From Asparagopsis taxiformis (Eukaryota; Rhodophyta; Florideophyceae; Bonnemaisoniales; Bonnemaisoniaceae), in NCBI GenBank assembly GCA_030407315.1, contig JALQPE010001709.1, positions 1 to 64,000 of the forward strand: a stretch of DNA of 64,000 bases. Direction: 5' to 3'. Shown piece by piece: positions 20,259 to 31,281 of this stretch (the stretch's first letter is position 1; every line of letters starts with the position of its first letter). The notes under the pieces are model-generated. The model saw only the letters and a program-made list of their open reading frames with translations. It was not told where the DNA came from and made no database searches. A program made the translations under genes and the position numbers.

Positions 20259-22235
20259 ATGGATCCATCCGCGCCCGAGCGATCGAACGCGCCGACCGAA
20301 CCGCCGCCAGTCGCGTCGCAAACGCACGCAGTCGACGCGCTGGTCGCTTCACATATCCCTGACCCTACCGCTTCTCCGTGGCCGCCGTTACCGACGCAAG
20401 CGCTCGCGAGCATCGACGACGAGGCGCAAACGTCCGACGATGGCGCCGCAACGAAGCGCGAGGCCGAGTTCCGCGTTCCCGACGTGCACGCTACGCCGTC
20501 CGCAACGCTTCCGAGCTTGGTTCGACAAGTAGTGGACGACCCTACGTTCCAATGCATGCTCCAGGCTGAAGTACGAGCCGCGGTGGACCGCGCTATCAAG
20601 GGCCAATCACGTGGATTGACGGCTCAGATGAGGGCGCAAGTCCACAACCTAATCGTCACTACGATGGACTCCCGCGAGGAGCACAACACCGAACGCGCGA
20701 ACGTCGCTGCGCGCGAAAACCGAACGCGAACCGCAGCGCGCGCGACCCCTACGAACTACGCGCGCGACGCGGACCCCGAAGGATGGCTGGAACTGGCGCG
20801 CCAGGACCTGTCATTCGACGAACACCCGCCTTCGGACAGCGACAATGGACCCGCGCATCCCGGGCTGGTAGAGATCCAGCCGTTGAACGAGCTGTTCACG
20901 CGCGCGCTTTCGTATCGCACGTACCGCTTGCGCAATACGGACCGCGCGTTTAACCGAGCAATTGCGAGCGAATTGGCTAACACCGCGAAAATGGTGCGCC
21001 ATTCGATGCAAGGAGAGAATTTCACGGGCGCTGACGGAATCGCCGTGCTATCGTTCCTGAAGTATTTCAAGAGCGCATGCGACGACACCGGCGTATCCGA
21101 AGGCGCAGCGTTGCCGATTCTCAAGTATTTCCTCGCCGACGAGGCGCGCGACACGTTCCAAACGTACGTGGGACGAACGTTCCGAGGCTCGCGCGCGGGC
21201 GTCGATTCGATTACGTGCTACGCGGAAGCCGTTCAGTGGCTCCTGCTGACCTATGCGCGCGAAGGCGACGTCGCGCAAGCGTATCGTGACGTAGCGCAAC
21301 AAACGCAAGACCCGAAGGAAACCGAAACGCAATTCGCTACGAGACTACGACGCCGCGCGCTGCGCTGCGGCGATGCGTTTAGCGAGCGAACGCTTGTTTC
21401 TATTTTCGTCGGTGGTCTACGACCCTATGCGCAACACCTCGTACGGGACGCGCTGTCTCGCGACCCGCGTCGATACACCTTTCGAGAGCTAGTCTCTATG
21501 GCGCAGAGCCACGGGGACACGCACCGAGCGATGACGCCGACGACGAGCGCGCGACCGCTATTAAGGCGAACGCCTGCGCTCTACGTGGAAGAGGAGGAGA
21601 CACCAACGATGCAAGCGCTGACCGTGGGGCATACCCCGCCATCAGGCTTCTCATCGCCAAACGTCTCAACCTCCGCCGCGACGCCGCACGCTCCGCGCGA
21701 ACGGAAGTTCTCGACCCCGAGCCCCATGCGAAGTCGAACCTCGCTTGGCACCCCTTCGTCGAATTATCGCACGCCACGCTCTCGCGACGCATCGCCCGCC
21801 GACCGCTCGCGCCGCTTTGCGCATAACGACGACCGAGAACGCGAACGCGCGGGACCGTACACGGCGCACATACCGCGCGCAACTTACCCACCGCCTATCG
21901 TGAGACAGACGGCACCGGCCGACACGTCTCGCACAGCGGCGTTCCGCTGTCTGATATGCTGGAAGTTTGGGCACCCCATGGTAAGCTGCCCGCTGCTCTC
22001 ATCCGAGCAACAGGCCGCGATTCGCGAGATGCATAGCCACGCGCGCCTAACACCCGAAGAACTGAACCTGCAGCGTAACGTTCAGGTTTTCGAAGTTTCC
22101 GCGGACGATGACGATGACGCACGCGAACGCGAAAGCGAACGCACGCGCGAAGACGACGCGCACGACGGCGAGCAGCTCACGCCCCACTCAGTTCGCTTCG
22201 CAGAAGACCCGGGAAACGCCTACGAGGAGTCGTAG
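20259..22235 (+). CDS. gag: Gag polyprotein, gypsy element
   Basis: A 658-residue frame from the ATG at 20259 (MDPSAPERS); the frame is open further upstream, but this is the first well-placed ATG after the leader. The capsid part contains LFTRALSYRTYRLRNTDRAF and GISVLSFLKYF-like segments shared with the older element's Gag (FNRVLSYRRYRLRNVDARV). A CCHC zinc knuckle, CLICWKFGHPMVSC (C-x2-C-x4-H-x4-C), lies near residue 565, followed by an acidic tail. Gag packages element RNA in virus-like particles. It ends in TAG 44 bases before the protease ATG. Confidence 0.9.
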   Translation: MDPSAPERSNAPTEPPPVASQTHAVDALVASHIPDPTASPWPPLPTQALASIDDEAQTSDDGAATKREAEFRVPDVHATPSATLPSLVRQVVDDPTFQCMLQAEVRAAVDRAIKGQSRGLTAQMRAQVHNLIVTTMDSREEHNTERANVAARENRTRTAARATPTNYARDADPEGWLELARQDLSFDEHPPSDSDNGPAHPGLVEIQPLNELFTRALSYRTYRLRNTDRAFNRAIASELANTAKMVRHSMQGENFTGADGIAVLSFLKYFKSACDDTGVSEGAALPILKYFLADEARDTFQTYVGRTFRGSRAGVDSITCYAEAVQWLLLTYAREGDVAQAYRDVAQQTQDPKETETQFATRLRRRALRCGDAFSERTLVSIFVGGLRPYAQHLVRDALSRDPRRYTFRELVSMAQSHGDTHRAMTPTTSARPLLRRTPALYVEEEETPTMQALTVGHTPPSGFSSPNVSTSAATPHAPRERKFSTPSPMRSRTSLGTPSSNYRTPRSRDASPADRSRRFAHNDDRERERAGPYTAHIPRATYPPPIVRQTAPADTSRTAAFRCLICWKFGHPMVSCPLLSSEQQAAIREMHSHARLTPEELNLQRNVQVFEVSADDDDDARERESERTREDDAHDGEQLTPHSVRFAEDPGNAYEES

Positions 22236-22279
22236 CGGGTGGGCCGACTCCTCCCCACTCAACGGACACGCGACGCGCG

Positions 22280-23218
22280 ATGACGCAACCGCCGCGCGAA
22301 AGACCGCCTCCGTTACCACCCGAAACAGTGGTCCTGTTTCAGACCCCTACCGCGAACTATAAACTCGAGATACGCGTCGGATATAATCTACGCACGGCCA
22401 CCGCGGTGACCGCTGTGCTTGATACCGGCGCGGGCCCGAGCCTCATTCGCGAGAACGTATTAGGCGCTGATTGGAAGCGCCACGCCACGCCGCCGACGCT
22501 GCGTTGCGCGATTATCGACGCGAATGGACGACGCCTCGCGCCGAACGCGTCGTTGCGACGTAGCGTTCTTCTAGGTGCCCGCGCGCACCCTCAAACTTTC
22601 CTGGTGATGCCGCGCTTATCCGTCCCTTGCATTCTGGGAGCAGACTTCATCGACCGTGTGGTTCGGATGATCTATACTGGGCCGCAGCGCGCGTTGCGAA
22701 CCCGCTATGGAGACCACGTTCCAATGCTCCCACGCACGCCGACGAAACCGCGCCGCGCACCGACCCCCAAGACTACCCGACCAACAGATTTCGCACCAAT
22801 CCGCGTTGCGCGTCGCACGTCGATTCCGCCGCACGCGACACGAGCTATCGAAGTCACCACGGGCGCTGACGGACGCTGCATTACGATACCCGCGACCGAC
22901 CTCTATGGGCAGAAGTTGCTTCGTCTAGCCAACGGTGAAACGCAGGTTAAAAGGAACGTGCCCTTCAGTGTGCACGTGCACAACGCCGGCACCCGCCTAC
23001 AGGTATTGCCCAAAGGCATGAAGGTGGGCGCCGCCGTGCCCAACCCCGTAGGTTGCCTACAAGTTTCACAAGAGGCACCGACCCCGCAAGACCGACCGCC
23101 CGACGATGCAACGCCACGCAACGCGACGAACCCGCCGGACCCGCGCGAAACCGACGGGATTGCGAACGCGACACCGACGGGATTGCGAACGCGACGCCGC
23201 ACTGGGAAGACCTCTTAG
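22280..23218 (+). CDS. Aspartic protease, gypsy element
   Basis: A 312-residue frame with the retropepsin active site VLDTGAGPSLIR near residue 50 and the later flap-side motif CILGADFID. It lies in a different frame from Gag and from Pol. It overlaps the open part of the Pol frame from 23106, so Pol would need a +1 (or -2) shift or reinitiation. A 23-bp sequence (CCGACGGGATTGCGAACGCG...) is tandemly duplicated at about 23153-23199, exactly in the overlap, and may have altered the original frame relation. Confidence 0.85.
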   Translation: MTQPPRERPPPLPPETVVLFQTPTANYKLEIRVGYNLRTATAVTAVLDTGAGPSLIRENVLGADWKRHATPPTLRCAIIDANGRRLAPNASLRRSVLLGARAHPQTFLVMPRLSVPCILGADFIDRVVRMIYTGPQRALRTRYGDHVPMLPRTPTKPRRAPTPKTTRPTDFAPIRVARRTSIPPHATRAIEVTTGADGRCITIPATDLYGQKLLRLANGETQVKRNVPFSVHVHNAGTRLQVLPKGMKVGAAVPNPVGCLQVSQEAPTPQDRPPDDATPRNATNPPDPRETDGIANATPTGLRTRRRTGKTS

Positions 23219-26200
23219 CGCGACGCTACGCGATGAGCGAGTAGACGACGACCTACACGCGCGAATTATCGAGATGCTGCGAAAGCACGAGCGAATGTGG
23301 AATGGCACACTTGGAGCCATCCACGCGACAGAACACCGCATCGAACTGGTTCCGGGGGCGGCCCCCGTCAACCAACCGCCGTACCGCGCCGGACACGCGT
23401 CGCGCGAAATTATCCGTACGCAAGTGGATAAGATGCTCCGCGCTGGAGTGATCGAACCTGCTACATCGGAATGGGCAAGCCCGGTCGTAGTCGTACCCAA
23501 GAAGGACGGGACTTCCCGCTTCTGCATCGACTATCGCCGCTTAAACGCCGCTACCGTGAAGGACGCGTATCCGATTCCGCGCATGGACGATTGCGTCGAC
23601 TCGCTCGGTAACGCGATGGTCTTCACTACGCTGGACTGCAATTCGGGATACTGGCAAATCCCGGTAGCGCACGCCGACCGCGATAAGACTACGTTTACGT
23701 CGCATGTTGGTACGTATCGCTTCCGCCGTATGCCCTTTGGACTATCGAACGCGCCCGCGACGTTTCAGCGCGCGCTCGATATCTTGCTCGCGAACGTGAA
23801 ATGGCAGCATTGCCTTGTCTACTTGGATGACGTAATCATCTTCTCCGCCGACGCGAATGCACACGTGCATCACGTCGACGAGATACTGGGAATCCTCGGA
23901 CGCGCTGGCGTTTCGCTTAAATTCGCAAAGACCGAGTTCTTCAAACGCTCAGTGGACTACCTGGGACATACTATTTCGCCGGGGAAGCTATCCGTACCGA
24001 CGACGAAATGCGACGCGCTACGCGATGCGACGTACCCGACGACGAAAACGCAACTGCGCAGCTTCCTGGGGACGTGCAACGTATACCGCCGATTCGTTGA
24101 AAAATTCGCGTTCGTAGCAGCGCCGCTTACGCAGCTGTTGAAGAAGGACCAAGGAGATAACCTACCCGCGCCGACGCCCGAGCAAACGCGCGCGTTCGAG
24201 TCATTGCGACAAGCGATGCTATCTCCACCTATCCTTCGTCTACCGCGCGAAGGGCACCCGTATGTGCTCGACACCGACGCGTCGCAAGGCCAAATCGGGT
24301 GCGCGTTACTACAGTTAGACGCCGACGACGACGTATTACATCCAGTCGGATACTGGTCGCGCACGCTTAACGACGCGGAGCGTAATTACTCGACGACGGA
24401 ACGCGAATGCCTCGCAGTGGTATGGGCTGTGTTACTATTACGCGCATATCTAGAAGGACGGAAGTTCACGGTTCGCACGGACCATAATTCGCTGCGCTGG
24501 ATTCTAAATATGACCTCCGCGGAAGGACGACTCGCGCGCTGGCGATTGCGACTCGCCGAGTTCGAGTTCGACGTCGAATATAAAAAGGGTAAACGCCATG
24601 TTATCGCCGACGCGCTCTCGCGAATGGCCACGCGAAGCGGCGAAGAGACGGAAATACCGGACGAGATACCCTGCTTCGGCGCCGCGAACATCGTCGAACC
24701 GCACGCGGACGCTTACGTTCGAGCCGACGCCGCGCTACTATGCGACTACGCCGAATATTATCCTAGCCTGGATTGTCTGCTGACATCTCGAGCATGTATC
24801 GAACCACCCGTATCCGCTGACGAGTGGATACGCGAGCAGGCTCCGGACGAGTTCTGCCAGAACGCAAAACGCGACGTCGAAACCGCGCCGCGATCGCGTT
24901 TTCACCTATCCCCCGATGGGATTCTCATGAGGACCGCTCCGCTCGACAACGCCACGCAGATAGTCGTTCCCGAAGCGATTAAGGGGCGTATTCTGCGAGC
25001 TAACCACTACGCGGTAACTGCAGGACACCCGGGCGCGCGACGCATGTACGACGCAATTCGACGTGCATACTACTGGCCGATGATGAGCGTAGACGTCTAC
25101 ACTACAGTGAGACAGTGCGACGCGTGCGCACGTAATCGCGTTACGCAGTATCGCCACACGAACGCCCTGAAGCTCTTTCCCGCAACGCGCCCGCTCGAAG
25201 ACGTCGCCATCGATATTCTGGGTCCGCTACCCGAGACTCCGCGCCAACGCCGCTTCGTACTCGTAATCGCCGATCGCTATAGCAAGCTTTGCCGACTCAT
25301 CGCGCTCGGACGCGTATCTGCGCTCGCCGTCGCGAAGGCCTTTTGCAGAGACTGGGTCTTTGTATACGGACCGCCGCGCACGCTGCTTTCTGACAACGGA
25401 CCGCAGTTTCGCTCGAAGATATTTCAGGAAACGTGCGCGCTTATGGGAACGCGAAACATATTCACGACGACGTATCATCCGCAATCGAACGGACAAGTCG
25501 AGCGAATGAATCGTACCATCGTCGCGACGCTGCGCCATTACGTCGACGAAGAGCGAAAGGACTGGGATGAGCATTTGGATGCGCTAGCATACGCCTACAA
25601 TCGCGCGATACACCGCTCGACGAATACGTCGCCGTTCGAGCTTACGCTCATGCGCTACCCTGTGTCGCTGGGTACGGAACAAGTGGACACGATTCGCAGT
25701 ACGCCATTCCTTCGTATGGAATTCCTAGCGCGGCTATCAGACGCCTACGCGCGCGCGGCGAACGCGTTGAAGAAGGCGCAAGCGCGATATAAACGGGACT
25801 TCGCCCGCAGTGTACGCGCGGTGAATAAGGATATTAAGGCGGGTGACCAAGTGTACTTGGATATCCGCGCGGGAGCGACGACGCAAGCGCAGCGAAGTGA
25901 AGAGACGCGGGCATCGAAACTGGATTACCCCGTCTCTGGCCCTTTCCCCGTAATAGGTTGTCATGGCCATACTTACGAAATCGTAATAGACGGCGTACCC
26001 GAACTCGTTAGCTCCGATCGTATCCGCTTCGCGCCGCGTGATGCGACAAGCGCGCCTGATTCGCCCGGCGGCGAGGAAGATACCAACGACGCGGAGAACG
26101 CCGACGACGCGACACGGCGGGACGAACGCGACTTCGATAACACGCGCAAGGTCAACCCGGAGTCAGAGTACGGGGCGCGCGAATTTATGATCGACAAACT

Positions 26201-26747
26201 AACGGCCGAAGGCATCGATGACGCTGGCGCGTCCGTCTTTCGCGTAAGGTGGAAAGGATATTCGCCGCGCGACGATACGTGGGAGCCCGAGAGCTCGCTG
26301 CCCGCGCCGTTGGTCGCACGTTTCCGAAAGGACCTGAACCGACGCACGCCTAGGGTCCCCGCGCGCGATATCGCGAGCCAGCCTGCAACGCCGCACAACC
26401 GTCGAAAGAACCCGCCGAAGGTACCCGCCCGCAGGGAGAAGCGCGATGACGCGCAGCGAACCGCACCGCACAGCCGCGCGAGCGCGCGACTCAGGAACCG
26501 TAGGATGAATCCCGCACGCCACGCAATTGACGCCCGACAGGGCTTGACCAGAGACGCGCTCCGACAAATCACCGCCAGCCGCGGGCTCCGTAAGAGCTGC
26601 TGCCGACAGGTGAACCACGGCAAAAGTGATGACGCGATCAAGCGCACTCCTGCGCTCACGCGGGGCCACACATCACGAACTAAAAACGTGGCGACGCACC
26701 GGAAGAACAAGCGAGACGCCAAGCGGATGCCGCTGCGCCCCGCATAA
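23106..26747 (+). CDS. pol: Pol: RT, RNase H, integrase, chromodomain
   Basis: A 1213-residue open frame; the real first residue is unclear because it is expressed after the protease. Reverse transcriptase: FCIDYRRLN near 137 and the catalytic YLDDV near 238. RNase H: DTDASQGQIGCALL near 388 to IADALSRM near 500. Integrase: an H-x-H...C-x2-C zinc site (NHYAVTAGHPG, CDACARN, 632-674), then the DDE core with AIDILGPL (D702), LSDNGPQF (D763) and HPQSNGQVERMNR with its Glu near 798. At 1020-1075 a chromodomain reads FRVRWKGYSPRDDTWEPESSL and may steer integration to methylated histones. A basic tail follows. All catalytic motifs are present and no stop interrupts them, so the enzyme looks functional. 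Confidence 0.95.
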   Translation: MQRHATRRTRRTRAKPTGLRTRHRRDCERDAALGRPLSATLRDERVDDDLHARIIEMLRKHERMWNGTLGAIHATEHRIELVPGAAPVNQPPYRAGHASREIIRTQVDKMLRAGVIEPATSEWASPVVVVPKKDGTSRFCIDYRRLNAATVKDAYPIPRMDDCVDSLGNAMVFTTLDCNSGYWQIPVAHADRDKTTFTSHVGTYRFRRMPFGLSNAPATFQRALDILLANVKWQHCLVYLDDVIIFSADANAHVHHVDEILGILGRAGVSLKFAKTEFFKRSVDYLGHTISPGKLSVPTTKCDALRDATYPTTKTQLRSFLGTCNVYRRFVEKFAFVAAPLTQLLKKDQGDNLPAPTPEQTRAFESLRQAMLSPPILRLPREGHPYVLDTDASQGQIGCALLQLDADDDVLHPVGYWSRTLNDAERNYSTTERECLAVVWAVLLLRAYLEGRKFTVRTDHNSLRWILNMTSAEGRLARWRLRLAEFEFDVEYKKGKRHVIADALSRMATRSGEETEIPDEIPCFGAANIVEPHADAYVRADAALLCDYAEYYPSLDCLLTSRACIEPPVSADEWIREQAPDEFCQNAKRDVETAPRSRFHLSPDGILMRTAPLDNATQIVVPEAIKGRILRANHYAVTAGHPGARRMYDAIRRAYYWPMMSVDVYTTVRQCDACARNRVTQYRHTNALKLFPATRPLEDVAIDILGPLPETPRQRRFVLVIADRYSKLCRLIALGRVSALAVAKAFCRDWVFVYGPPRTLLSDNGPQFRSKIFQETCALMGTRNIFTTTYHPQSNGQVERMNRTIVATLRHYVDEERKDWDEHLDALAYAYNRAIHRSTNTSPFELTLMRYPVSLGTEQVDTIRSTPFLRMEFLARLSDAYARAANALKKAQARYKRDFARSVRAVNKDIKAGDQVYLDIRAGATTQAQRSEETRASKLDYPVSGPFPVIGCHGHTYEIVIDGVPELVSSDRIRFAPRDATSAPDSPGGEEDTNDAENADDATRRDERDFDNTRKVNPESEYGAREFMIDKLTAEGIDDAGASVFRVRWKGYSPRDDTWEPESSLPAPLVARFRKDLNRRTPRVPARDIASQPATPHNRRKNPPKVPARREKRDDAQRTAPHSRASARLRNRRMNPARHAIDARQGLTRDALRQITASRGLRKSCCRQVNHGKSDDAIKRTPALTRGHTSRTKNVATHRKNKRDAKRMPLRPA

Positions 26748-28310
26748 CTGGCCATCGCCGCTGCATACTCTATACCCCCGCAGTGCAGGGCGAATCGATG
26801 TCGCTCATGGCGCGACGTTTATTGGAATGACACGCGCGCATCTGTACAATGGGTCGCCCTAGGTTTAACTTAGGCACTGAGCGCCAGCGCCACGCGTCAC
26901 GGGATACGCGAACTACCGCGCTCGATTTGACGGCCGTCTACATTTGTATCTGCACACGCGTCTGAGTCGCCCCACGAGCGCTCGCAACGCCTGCCGCGTA
27001 AGTGTTTTTGGTGCGCCTTCATGGCATCCTACCCCCGCTCACGTTTGGGCCGCCACTTATTGCGCCACACAAGAATCGTCGCTATCACGCCACGCAAGTT
27101 TTTGTTTCCGTTTCGCCACGCAATACTCGACGTCCGCGCCCGGTTATTTTTCGCCGCATTCGCGCCACGCGCCGCCACGTCGTCGCCCACGCAATATCGT
27201 CGCACGCGCAAGTCAATACAGGCCTCCCGAAGTTCGAGAAGGGTCTGGCCTAGCGCAATGGAGCGCTGCCTATCTGGCTTTCGACTACCTCTGGGACCGC
27301 GGAGTGCGCTGGAACCAGCGACATATTTTCGCGCGAAAAAGGGGAGCGACGCTGACATCGCGAAGGCGGGCTGGCCCGGCTAGCTAGCAATTCGGCCGTC
27401 CCACGGAAACTGCCCCTCAGAAAGGCACCATGGAATGGGACACCTGTATCGCGCCGCCGCCAAGCTGAGCCCTCGCGCCGTGACGGGTTGTACCTCGCTG
27501 TCGTCACCTGATTGGTCGATCACACGCCCGGCTTGGCAGCGGAACGTATGGACTTGGTGGAAGGACGCCAGCCCCTGGAAGGACGCGGGTCTCTACTGGG
27601 AATGAAATGCTACCTACGCGCATGCCTCCCCCTCTAGCGAAAGGACGAAGACGAAAGACGGAGGCATGCTACTAAAAACGTAGCCCCCGCATAAACCCCC
27701 AAATAGAACCCCGACGACCCGCGCTAGTCACAAGAAGCGCACGACGAATCCGCCCAGCGAAGCGACGAGCGCTGTAGTGCGAAGCGAATAAGCGACGAAA
27801 TTAGCGAGCGACGAAGGGAATCACGCACGGAGAGCTGACGGCGCGAGCGAACGGCGACGAACCTCCCCTCACAGCTCACCGCACTCCCTCCTTTGTCCCG
27901 CGCCCCTCCTCATCGGACGAAAGATGCACGTTGCGATTCCTCCCTTTCGCCAACCTTCCTTGCCAAAACGCACGAGAACTGCGCTGCCGGCGCAAGAGAC
28001 CGCCCGCCGTCTCATGCGCCCCGACTCCGCACGCGTACGACGCGCGTATAATAGGCGCGTCGTACATGTGTCCCCCGAACGGCGACGCAGACATCTGGCA
28101 AGTACGGTTTCAAGCCGCGGCCCGCGCGCCCTTACTGTGACGTGGTAGCGCACCAGCCGTACGCAACGATGCTTCGGCCGCGCCGCCGCGCGAAGGATTC
28201 GCGATTCGAGGAAAGCGACAAGGGTAAAGGAGCGAAAGGCGAACACAAAGCAAGACAAGTTTAGTCTAAGAAGGAGGTGCAGCGAAGCAGCCGACGAAGC
28301 GGAACGAGAA
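26748..28310. other. Spacer between pol and antisense gene
   Basis: A CG-rich spacer of 1.5 kb without a recognised gene. It contains a 10-bp-arm hairpin (GCATGCCTCC at 27620-27629, GGAGGCATGC at 27660-27669) and, at 28076-28117, a conserved 40-bp motif that faces its own inverted copy at 28393-28435. Confidence 0.5.
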
Positions 28311-31091
28311 CTAAGACGGTGGTGCGCGCGTGTCGCCGTCCCGACGCGTGCGACGGCTCGACGAACTACGCGCAGTACCGCGCGAACGAGCACGGCTTGA
28401 AGCCGTATCTGCCTGGTGACCGCGTCGCCGCTCGGGATTCAACACCCGAACGACGCGCCCATCATGTACGCCAATTCGAAGTGGAGGGATGCTTGCCCGA
28501 CCCGCCGAGGCTGCAGCCGCACGCGAACGCGTCGTAGGGCGAGCGCCGCCGCGCCCCACGCCAACGCCCTCGGAGGCGCCACGCACCGATGCTTCCGCGC
28601 GCAGCCCACTCACAGACTGCGTTTCACCGGCCGATTCTTGTTCGTCAACCGACCCCGCGGGGGACCGCTGCAGGTAACCCACGACGTTATTCAACGCCGT
28701 ACCCAAACGGTGCGCGCGCTCGATAGTATCTTGGACTTGTCGTACGGTTTCCCGCTCGCGCGCTTGATATTCATCGCGCACCGCGGTAAGGCGATTAGCC
28801 GCTCGCTCCCTTTCGGCCCCAAGGTTAGTTTCGACTTCGACAAGCGCCCGTTCCGCCGTTTCGCGCGCCACCGAAGCCGCGTCTCAGCGAGTTTGGAGTT
28901 CCGTCACCTTAGCGCGAAGTTCTTCTTCGCTTCTCCTGTGCGCGCCTGCCCGACCCATCATCGTATTGATGTCCATCTGCATGCGTTCGATACGCACCGC
29001 ATCTTCGTCGACTTTGCGTTTTAACGCCACCTCGCGGACCTCGGTCTTTGTAAGCGCCTCCCTCGCCCCTTGCAAGAGCGACAGAGCCTCGTCTCGCGTC
29101 TTGTGCGCGGCGTCGCGCGCCCGATTCGCTTCGTCGAGGCGGACTAAGGCGTCGTCGCGAGCTTGCGCAATGGACGTCACGCGCGACAACTCTTCTTCAC
29201 CGGCTCGTTCGGCCTCAGCCAGTCGAGTTCGCAGTTCAGCCGCATCCGGTGCAATTGATGCCACGCCTTCAGCGACCGCGGCCGCACTTGCTATCGCGTC
29301 GTCAACCACAGCCGAAACTACGTTGGCTGCAGCACCCGCCGCGGCCCCACTAGCGCTCGCTTCGCCCGACGCCGCCGCAGTACTTTGACCCTGAGTGGCC
29401 TTCTTCAGTTCCTGCAGTTCGTTGTATACCTTGACGTACTCCGCCCGCAGCGCTGCGTCAAGCTGAGTAACGTCGATCGGAGCTCGAGGTGCCTCCGAAA
29501 ATAGCGAATACCGACCGTCTCGAAAGCGACGACGCTCTACGGCAAACAACGCCGCCATGCCGAGGTATTGCGCGTACTCTCGCGAGTTGGTCGCACGCAT
29601 CACGTGTAGCTCGTTGGTTGATAACGCGGACAATACGGCATCCACGGTCACGACGTCATGGGCTTCTGGATGCGCGAACGCGCTGCGCGACGGGTTTCGC
29701 GGCGATTTTAACAGAAGATGCGGAATCTCTATGTGACGATGGACACCGAGCGAACCGTGCGCCCAGTCCACACTGCCGCGTTCCGCGTTCCACGGCAACC
29801 ATTGGCCGCCTTCGTTGAAATCGATACCCGGCGCGACGTCGAAGACGGGCGTTTCGTCCCATGCGCAAGCGCGATGTTCCGATAGAAGACTTTCCAAGTG
29901 TGCCGTAGAATACGAACCGCCGCGCACGACCGCCGACGCGCTCGATCCCAGCGATAAGTTTATCGCTTAAACGCACTATGCGACGCTCGACGTAAGCGAT
30001 ATGGAGCCACGCACAGGCTATCATCACGACCCATTCGCTTAAAGCAACGGCCCAGAAGTACGAGCGCGTTTCGACGGGGACATTAAGACCAAGGAGGACA
30101 GACGGCGCGTAATGGAAAACGCAAGGCAAAGGAGCCGACAAGGATTCGGGCGCTTCAGGCCAGTCGCGCGCGTCGTAACGAGGGAAGAAAGCGCCGATAC
30201 GATCTTCGGGGAATTCACGGAACTCGACGTCGCGGTGCGTGACGAAGTATCCGGACGTGCGACGCAAGCGTAATTCGCGGCGCGCCTCGGGGCGCATACT
30301 CGCGTCGAGAAACCAAGGTTCGCTCGTTGCCCCCTCGTGTTCCACGTCGTTCCACGGAACGCCCCCGTCTAATAAGAAGCCAGCGCTTGGCGCTGCCGCC
30401 CACGGATCGAGATGCGCGAATTCGTCGCGACGCATTGTACGGAGCCTCGCCAAGTGGCGTACGAGCCGTTCGTCAGCAGCGTCTTCGAGGAAATAGGCGT
30501 CGCATGGCAGGTTCGCGGGTACGGCCAAATCGCACAACGCCGATTCACGTCGCGCGTCCCATAACGTTTGCGCGTTGCGATGACCGGGCAGGACGGCGTA
30601 GCGATTAACGTCGGCGATGCGGTCCCATTGAAAGCAGCGTGGATAATACTGTAGCCGACTTAGCTCTGACCACGTTGGTAGCGTACGCGGCAGAAAGCGA
30701 AACGCGGACGGATCTTCGTAACGAGCGCGCGGCGTCGGGATGGGAGCGTTTTGCGCGGCCGACGGAAGGGATACGGAGGAAGGAGCGGGTATGGAGCGGA
30801 GAGGAACGCCGATAGAAGAGTGACCGCCAGTCACCGACGCCGGCGTACCCGTGACGTCCACGGTCTCGACGACGTTTGGTGTCGCATCGACGCTGTTCGC
30901 ATCGGAACCGCTCGCGACCGCCGACGGCGATGCCTGGGCTAAGGGAAGGTAGAACGGGCTCTCAGGACTTGCCGGTAAAGGAGTTGCGAAGCGCGGAGCG
31001 GCAGTCGGCGTGCGAGTAGGCGTCGTCATTTCGTCGCCAGGAGCGACGCCGGCACGGAGCCAGCCAGGAAGAGATTCGTCGTCGTGCGCCA
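28311..31091 (-). pseudogene. Long antisense gene of gypsy element
   Basis: Minus-strand frames 31091-29935, 29927-28884 and 28871-28311 read as one protein of about 920 residues with a single frameshift near 29935 and one TGA at 28884-28886. The related copy at 17244-18879 reads through the TGA position. The start ATG at 31091 (MAHDDESLPGWLR) is about 190 bp inside the 3' LTR. The N-terminal third is Pro/Ser/Thr-rich. The centre has conserved aromatic blocks (RYDARDWPEAPESL, YAPSVLLGLNVP, WAVALSEWVVMIACAWLHIAY). Then follow DETPVFDVAPG, a 250-residue Ala/Glu/Arg coiled coil and a basic C-terminus. No known domain was recognised. Antisense genes between pol and the 3' LTR are known in some plant gypsy lineages; whether this is homologous cannot be told by eye. 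Confidence 0.7.
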
Positions 31092-31281
31092 TCGCAACGA
31101 AGGAGCGGGCGACGATGGCGAAACGGAGAACGTGAGTAGAGGAGAGAGAACGAAAGAGGAAGGAAAGTGACAGCGAAGGAGAAGAACGAGGAAAGAGAAA
31201 AGTGGACGCGAGAAGAAGCAGCGGAAGGTATGCGTGAGAAGATGACGCGCGAGGACGCGCTGTGGAGTTAGTAGGGGGGAG

